From assembly GCF_049319665.1 (NCBI RefSeq), contig NZ_JBMOUD010000002.1, positions 62,001 to 126,000 of the forward strand: a stretch of DNA of 64,000 bases. The letters are read 5' to 3'. Positions within the stretch are counted from its first letter, which is position 1. Every line of letters begins with the position of its first letter. Both the position numbers and the translations under genes were made by a program. This DNA comes from JBMOUD01 sp049319665 (GTDB taxonomy: Bacteria > Pseudomonadota > Gammaproteobacteria > Enterobacterales > Enterobacteriaceae). The notes under the pieces were generated by a model. That model did no database searches. It was given only the letters and a program-made list of their open reading frames with translations, and was not told where the DNA came from. Positions 60,412-64,000 of the stretch are shown piece by piece.

Positions 60412-61905
60412 TTACGGCGTAAAGCCGGGAATAAAGCGGGTGACATCCACCTCTTTAAACTGCGACCGCTGGAACTGGGCTTTGAGTTTAAAAGGCACGG
60501 TGCAGTCAAAAATGGTTTTGCAGGAAATCCCAACATCTTGCAGCTGTGGATTAAATGCCGGGCTTTGTGAAGGGTCAAGCGGGTGGCAACGCACACCGGG
60601 AATGAATACCGTACTGATATCGCCCTGATAACGGGTTTGCATCGCCCATAGCACATCGTCGGTATCAAAAAGATCGACATCTTCATCGACCAAAATTACA
60701 TGCTTGAGCTCGCCAAAGGCGGCAAAAGCCAACAGCGCAGCCTGGCGTTGTCGGCCTTCATCCGAGAGTAGCGATTTTTTAAACTGCATTACCGCCAAGT
60801 ATTTGCCACCGCCGGAGGGATGCGCGTAGACATTTAGCAAGCGCCCGGGCATTGCTCGTTCCACCATATCGAGGATACTGGCTTCAGTAGGTATCCCAGC
60901 CATATTGACGTGCTCTTCGCTTGGCCCAATCACGGTTTGCAAAATCGGCTGCTTCCGGTGGGTAATGGCCTTCACCTTGATAACCGGTACCGCTTGTTTT
61001 GCCTCGCCGGTATAACCGGGAAATTCGGGCATGGCTTTGCCGGTATTGGTATTTTGATCTTCGCGGACGCGATAATTAGCGATGAGCTCGCCTTCAATCA
61101 CAATTTCTGCGTTGGCTATCGCCCGCGCGTTGACGCAGACACAGTTCACCAACTCAACCGGTTGATTGCGTAAGCTACCGGCTACCGCCAGTTCATCAAA
61201 ACCAAGTGGTGTGGTCGGAGGCTCAAAGCAGGCCCCGATTTCAATGGCTGGATCAACCCCGATGCTGATTGAAATCGGCAGAGCATGGCCCGCCGCTTCC
61301 GCCTTCATGCGAAACGCGTCCAAGTGGCGTCCTGGTACGAAATACATCGAAATTTCATCGGCGCTTTGCACACACAGGCGATGGATAGTCACATCCGATG
61401 CCCCCGTTTCTGGGTCAGAGGCGTAACACATGCCCATGGTGAAATAAGGGCCGGCATCTTCTTCGGTATTGGTGGGAGCGGGTAGCAGCTTACGGATATC
61501 GAAGCCGGGAGTGCTGGCGAGATGTACCACTTGTTGGCAACTGGCCTGCTCTGCGGGGATCACAACTGGAGAGATGGGATTATTGACTGAGTCTTTCAGT
61601 AAAAAACCTAACTTATCCGCTGCAACACCAAGCAAACGAGCCACGCGCTGACGGGAAGCCAGCAGACCGATTAATACCCGCACATTGGGAAATCCTTTTA
61701 CGGTATTAAATAACATCGCAGGACCAAGCTTGGTTGGGCGCATCACCGTACCTCTGGCTCCGACATGGCGATAAACACCTGATATTTCTGCATCGGGATC
61801 GGCTTCGACATCCGTGCTAATCAATTCGTCAGGATAAGCGGCCAGCAGCGCCAAGGCGGAACGCAAATCGTATACCTCGCCTTGCTTCAATGTGGACTTG
61901 ATCAT
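60412..61905 (-). CDS. UbiD-family prenylated-FMN decarboxylase
   Basis: 497 residues of the UbiD family, close in layout to the gallate/hydroxybenzoate decarboxylase branch. VTIHR (Arg176), the metal/prFMN segment IVIEGELIANYRVRE (about 268-282) and PEFPGYTG (Glu294) are visible, plus VLVDEDVDLFDTDDVLWAMQTR near the end. It acts reversibly on aromatic or heteroaromatic carboxylates using a cofactor made by UbiX-type prenyltransferases. No ubiX/lpdB-like or small lpdD-like gene is beside it; the substrate cannot be read from sequence. AAGGATG before the ATG. Confidence 0.87.
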   Translation of the reverse strand: MIKSTLKQGEVYDLRSALALLAAYPDELISTDVEADPDAEISGVYRHVGARGTVMRPTKLGPAMLFNTVKGFPNVRVLIGLLASRQRVARLLGVAADKLGFLLKDSVNNPISPVVIPAEQASCQQVVHLASTPGFDIRKLLPAPTNTEEDAGPYFTMGMCYASDPETGASDVTIHRLCVQSADEISMYFVPGRHLDAFRMKAEAAGHALPISISIGVDPAIEIGACFEPPTTPLGFDELAVAGSLRNQPVELVNCVCVNARAIANAEIVIEGELIANYRVREDQNTNTGKAMPEFPGYTGEAKQAVPVIKVKAITHRKQPILQTVIGPSEEHVNMAGIPTEASILDMVERAMPGRLLNVYAHPSGGGKYLAVMQFKKSLLSDEGRQRQAALLAFAAFGELKHVILVDEDVDLFDTDDVLWAMQTRYQGDISTVFIPGVRCHPLDPSQSPAFNPQLQDVGISCKTIFDCTVPFKLKAQFQRSQFKEVDVTRFIPGFTP

Positions 61906-62082
61906 GTTTCATCCTTAATGTCGGCGAAATTTAGAACAACTCACCTATTCTTAGACTGAATCAGGCCACTGCTTTTAACTTTTAGCGCTGCCGTTTTTTC
62001 TTCTGTTGGCTTCCCCAATGGCTATGCAGAATGTTCTGGTTGTTTTTTTGAGCGTTTTTTTAGGCTTTTACTGAAAATATTT

Positions 62083-62269
62083 TGTGATCAAAATCACATT
62101 TTCATAACAAACAAGAGGGTTGAAAGTGTGATTTTTATCACGTTTTTTTGGCAATGATGTTCAAATTTCATACATAAGACGCCGTTTATCAGGCATTTTT
62201 GTGACGTGAATCACCAAAATACGGGGGGAGGCAGGGGGAAAGTCGTGATCTTTATCACGACACAGAGTG
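62083..62269 (+). promoter_or_regulatory. Array of four CRP sites upstream of mtlA
   Basis: TGTGATCAAAATCACA (62083-62098), TGTGATTTTTATCACG (62127-62142), TGTGACGTGAATCACC (62210-62225) and CGTGATCTTTATCACG (62254-62269), all near the CRP consensus TGTGA-N6-TCACA. Multiple CRP sites are typical of mtlA. It could also serve the divergent ubiD-family gene. Confidence 0.9.
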
Positions 62270-62321
62270 GTGCTACGCGTGGTCATAATGGCGTGGTAGA
62301 GTCCGCATCGCAGACAGTGGT

Positions 62322-62394
62322 TATACCCGTCATACTTGAAGTTGCCTCTGCGCTAGCTTGCCGCCTTGATGCAACGCCAATTATTTTGGGCATA
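62322..62394. repeat. Short ERIC-type element in the mtlA leader region
   Basis: It begins TATACCCGTCATACTTGAAG and ends TTGGGCATA, with GCCGCCTTGATGCAAC inside. 73 bp long, lacking the ERIC centre. It lies between the last CRP site and the mtlA start, so it may be transcribed. Confidence 0.75.
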
Positions 62395-62474
62395 GATAGT
62401 TATTTCTCACTGTCACCCAATTACAACGTATAACGCGCTCTTATTGTTAGCGCGTACCAATAGGGGTGTGCTCT

Positions 62475-64000
62475 ATGTTTTCACCAGACGTTAAGATCAA
62501 AGTTCAAAGCTTTGGTCGTTTCCTCAGCAATATGGTTATGCCCAACATCGGCGCATTTATCGCCTGGGGTATTATCACCGCACTGTTCATTCCGACCGGC
62601 TGGATCCCTAACGCGACGTTAGCCAAGCTCGTCGCGCCGATGATCACCTATCTGCTGCCATTGTTGATCGGTTTTACCGGTGGACGTTTGGTTGGTGGCG
62701 ATCGTGGTGGCGTGGTCGGTGCTATCACCACCATGGGCGTTATCGCTGGCGCAGATATGCCGATGTTCCTCGGTTCAATGATTGCCGGTCCATTGGGCGG
62801 CTGGTGTATCAAACGCTTTGACCGTTGGGTTGACGGTAAAATCAAAAGCGGCTTTGAGATGCTGGTTAACAACTTCTCTGCCGGTATCATCGGTATGCTG
62901 CTGGCCGTGTTGGCGTTTATGGCTATCGGTCCGCTGGTCGAGTCACTGTCAAAAGTGCTGGAAGCGGGTGTGCAAATCATGGTTAGCCATGACCTGCTGC
63001 CACTGACCTCAATCTTTGTTGAACCTGCAAAAATTCTGTTCCTGAACAATGCTATCAACCACGGTATCTTCTCACCGCTGGGCATTCAGCAGGCAACGCA
63101 AGCGGGCAAATCAATCTTCTTCCTGATCGAAGCTAACCCAGGCCCAGGTTTGGGCGTGCTGGTCGCTTACATGATCTTCGGTCGCGGTAGTGCCAAGCAA
63201 TCTGCAGGCGGCGCGGCAATCATCCACTTCCTGGGTGGTATTCACGAAATTTACTTCCCGTATGTACTGATGAACCCACGTCTGCTGCTGGCAGTTATCC
63301 TGGGTGGTATGACTGGCGTGTTCACGCTGACTGTACTGCACGGTGGTTTGGTTTCTCCTGCATCACCGGGTTCAATCATTGCTGTGTTAGCAATGACGCC
63401 AAAAGGCGCTTACTTTGCTAATATCGCGGCGGTTATCGCAGCCTTTGTTGTTTCCTTCGTCGTTTCTTGTGTGCTGCTGAAAAGCACTAAAGCGAAAGAC
63501 GGTGACGACCTGGAAGATGCAGCGCGTCGCGTACAAGAGATGAAAGCCGAGTCTAAAGGCGGCAAACCAGCTGCTGCTGGCGTTGCGGGCGACCTGTCTA
63601 CCGTGCGTAAAATCATCGTGGCTTGTGATGCTGGTATGGGTTCTAGCGCCATGGGTGCCGGTGTACTGCGTAAGAAAGTACAAGATGCTGGCCTGAGCAA
63701 TATCTCTGTCACCAACATGGCGATTAACAACCTGCCGGATGACGTGGATTTGGTTATTACTCACCGTGACCTGACTGAACGTGCGATGCGCCAGGTGCCT
63801 CATGCTCAGCACATCTCACTGACTAACTTCCTCGATAGCGGCCTGTATAACGACCTGACTGCGCGTTTGGTTGATGTGAATAAAGCGGCTGCGCCTAAAG
63901 CGCCAGTCGCTGCCGTTCAAGCCGTAGCAAACGAGAGCGTCGCGCCAGAAGTTGAAAGCGATAACCTGTTCCAGATGAGCAAAGACAACATCTTGCTCGG
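62475..64000 (+). CDS. mtlA: Mannitol-specific PTS permease EIICBA (partial, cut by window end)
   Basis: Takes up and phosphorylates mannitol. The first 508 residues are present. It begins MFSPDVKIKVQSFGRFLSNM, then the membrane IIC domain to about 340 (FLNNAINHGIFSPLG, GGIHEIYFPYVLMNP), a linker (about 350-377), the IIB domain with the phospho-Cys384 in VACDAGMGSS, a second linker rich in Ala/Pro/Val, and the beginning of IIA (NLFQMSKDNILL). The IIA His is beyond the end. AGGGGTG is the RBS. mtlD and mtlR presumably follow. Confidence 0.97.
   Translation, partial: MFSPDVKIKVQSFGRFLSNMVMPNIGAFIAWGIITALFIPTGWIPNATLAKLVAPMITYLLPLLIGFTGGRLVGGDRGGVVGAITTMGVIAGADMPMFLGSMIAGPLGGWCIKRFDRWVDGKIKSGFEMLVNNFSAGIIGMLLAVLAFMAIGPLVESLSKVLEAGVQIMVSHDLLPLTSIFVEPAKILFLNNAINHGIFSPLGIQQATQAGKSIFFLIEANPGPGLGVLVAYMIFGRGSAKQSAGGAAIIHFLGGIHEIYFPYVLMNPRLLLAVILGGMTGVFTLTVLHGGLVSPASPGSIIAVLAMTPKGAYFANIAAVIAAFVVSFVVSCVLLKSTKAKDGDDLEDAARRVQEMKAESKGGKPAAAGVAGDLSTVRKIIVACDAGMGSSAMGAGVLRKKVQDAGLSNISVTNMAINNLPDDVDLVITHRDLTERAMRQVPHAQHISLTNFLDSGLYNDLTARLVDVNKAAAPKAPVAAVQAVANESVAPEVESDNLFQMSKDNILL

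Overview
The window reads as chromosomal DNA of a gamma-proteobacterium of the Yersiniaceae, most likely a Yersinia species. Three things point there. The replication-start gene block (rpmH-rnpA-yidD-yidC-mnmE on one strand, dnaA-dnaN-recF-gyrB on the other) has enterobacterial order and near-E. coli protein sequences. A FabV-type enoyl reductase and a Kdo-hydroxylase (KdoO) homologue, both studied in Yersinia pestis, are present. The intergenic repeats are ERIC elements, one of them exactly 127 bp. Species cannot be fixed from the sequence alone. No oriC, rRNA, tRNA, CRISPR array, prophage or transposase gene was found.

Layout. 1-1528: a HutH-family protein that lacks the catalytic Ala-Ser-Gly triad. 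1543-3030: a secreted repeat coiled-coil protein. 3258-7977: the Pho-box-controlled pstSCAB-phoU phosphate uptake operon. 8046-9567: chrR and yieE-like. 9880-11796: a chemoreceptor. 11983-15805: a three-subunit membrane FAD-dependent gluconate-type dehydrogenase (Tat-exported small subunit, GMC flavoprotein, tri-heme cytochrome c). 15904-21055: fabV, mnmE, yidC, yidD, rnpA, rpmH on the minus strand. 21818-27991: dnaA, dnaN, recF, gyrB. 28054-29483: a long gene-free stretch with RNA-like structures and palindromes. 29484-35924: a six-gene chaperone-usher fimbrial operon. 36408-38836: a lipoprotein plus a long coiled-coil-FKBP fusion. 38957-43021: yidA, yidR, yidQ, ibpA, ibpB. 43335-49973: avtA, ghrB, a kguE-like gene, a LacI repressor, yiaD, yiaC, tag. 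50953-53357: three tandem RcsB-like regulators in AT-rich DNA. 53725-56719: glyQS. 56820-61905: kdoO, yiaF, ydcH, a DsbA/ScsC-like thiol protein and a UbiD-family decarboxylase. 62083-64000: the CRP-site-rich mtlA control region and most of mtlA, cut by the window end.

How genes work together. The dehydrogenase at 12-16 kb would make 2-ketogluconate (or a similar ketoaldonate) in the periplasm. The ghrB/kguE/LacI group at 45-48 kb has the parts expected for handling ketoaldonates in the cytoplasm, with a palindromic LacI-type operator lying just in front of kguE. The fimbrial operon and the coiled-coil-FKBP pair sit between gyrB and yidA, which are close together in E. coli, so this is a roughly 10 kb accessory insertion. 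The regulator trio sits in a similar AT-rich break between tag and glyQ.

The most unusual items are the HutH paralogue without an MIO triad, the three RcsB-like regulators with stepwise loss of receiver residues, the coiled-coil-FKBP fusion with an eroded active site preceded by two mutually exclusive hairpins, and the palindromes and structured DNA between gyrB and the fimbrial genes.
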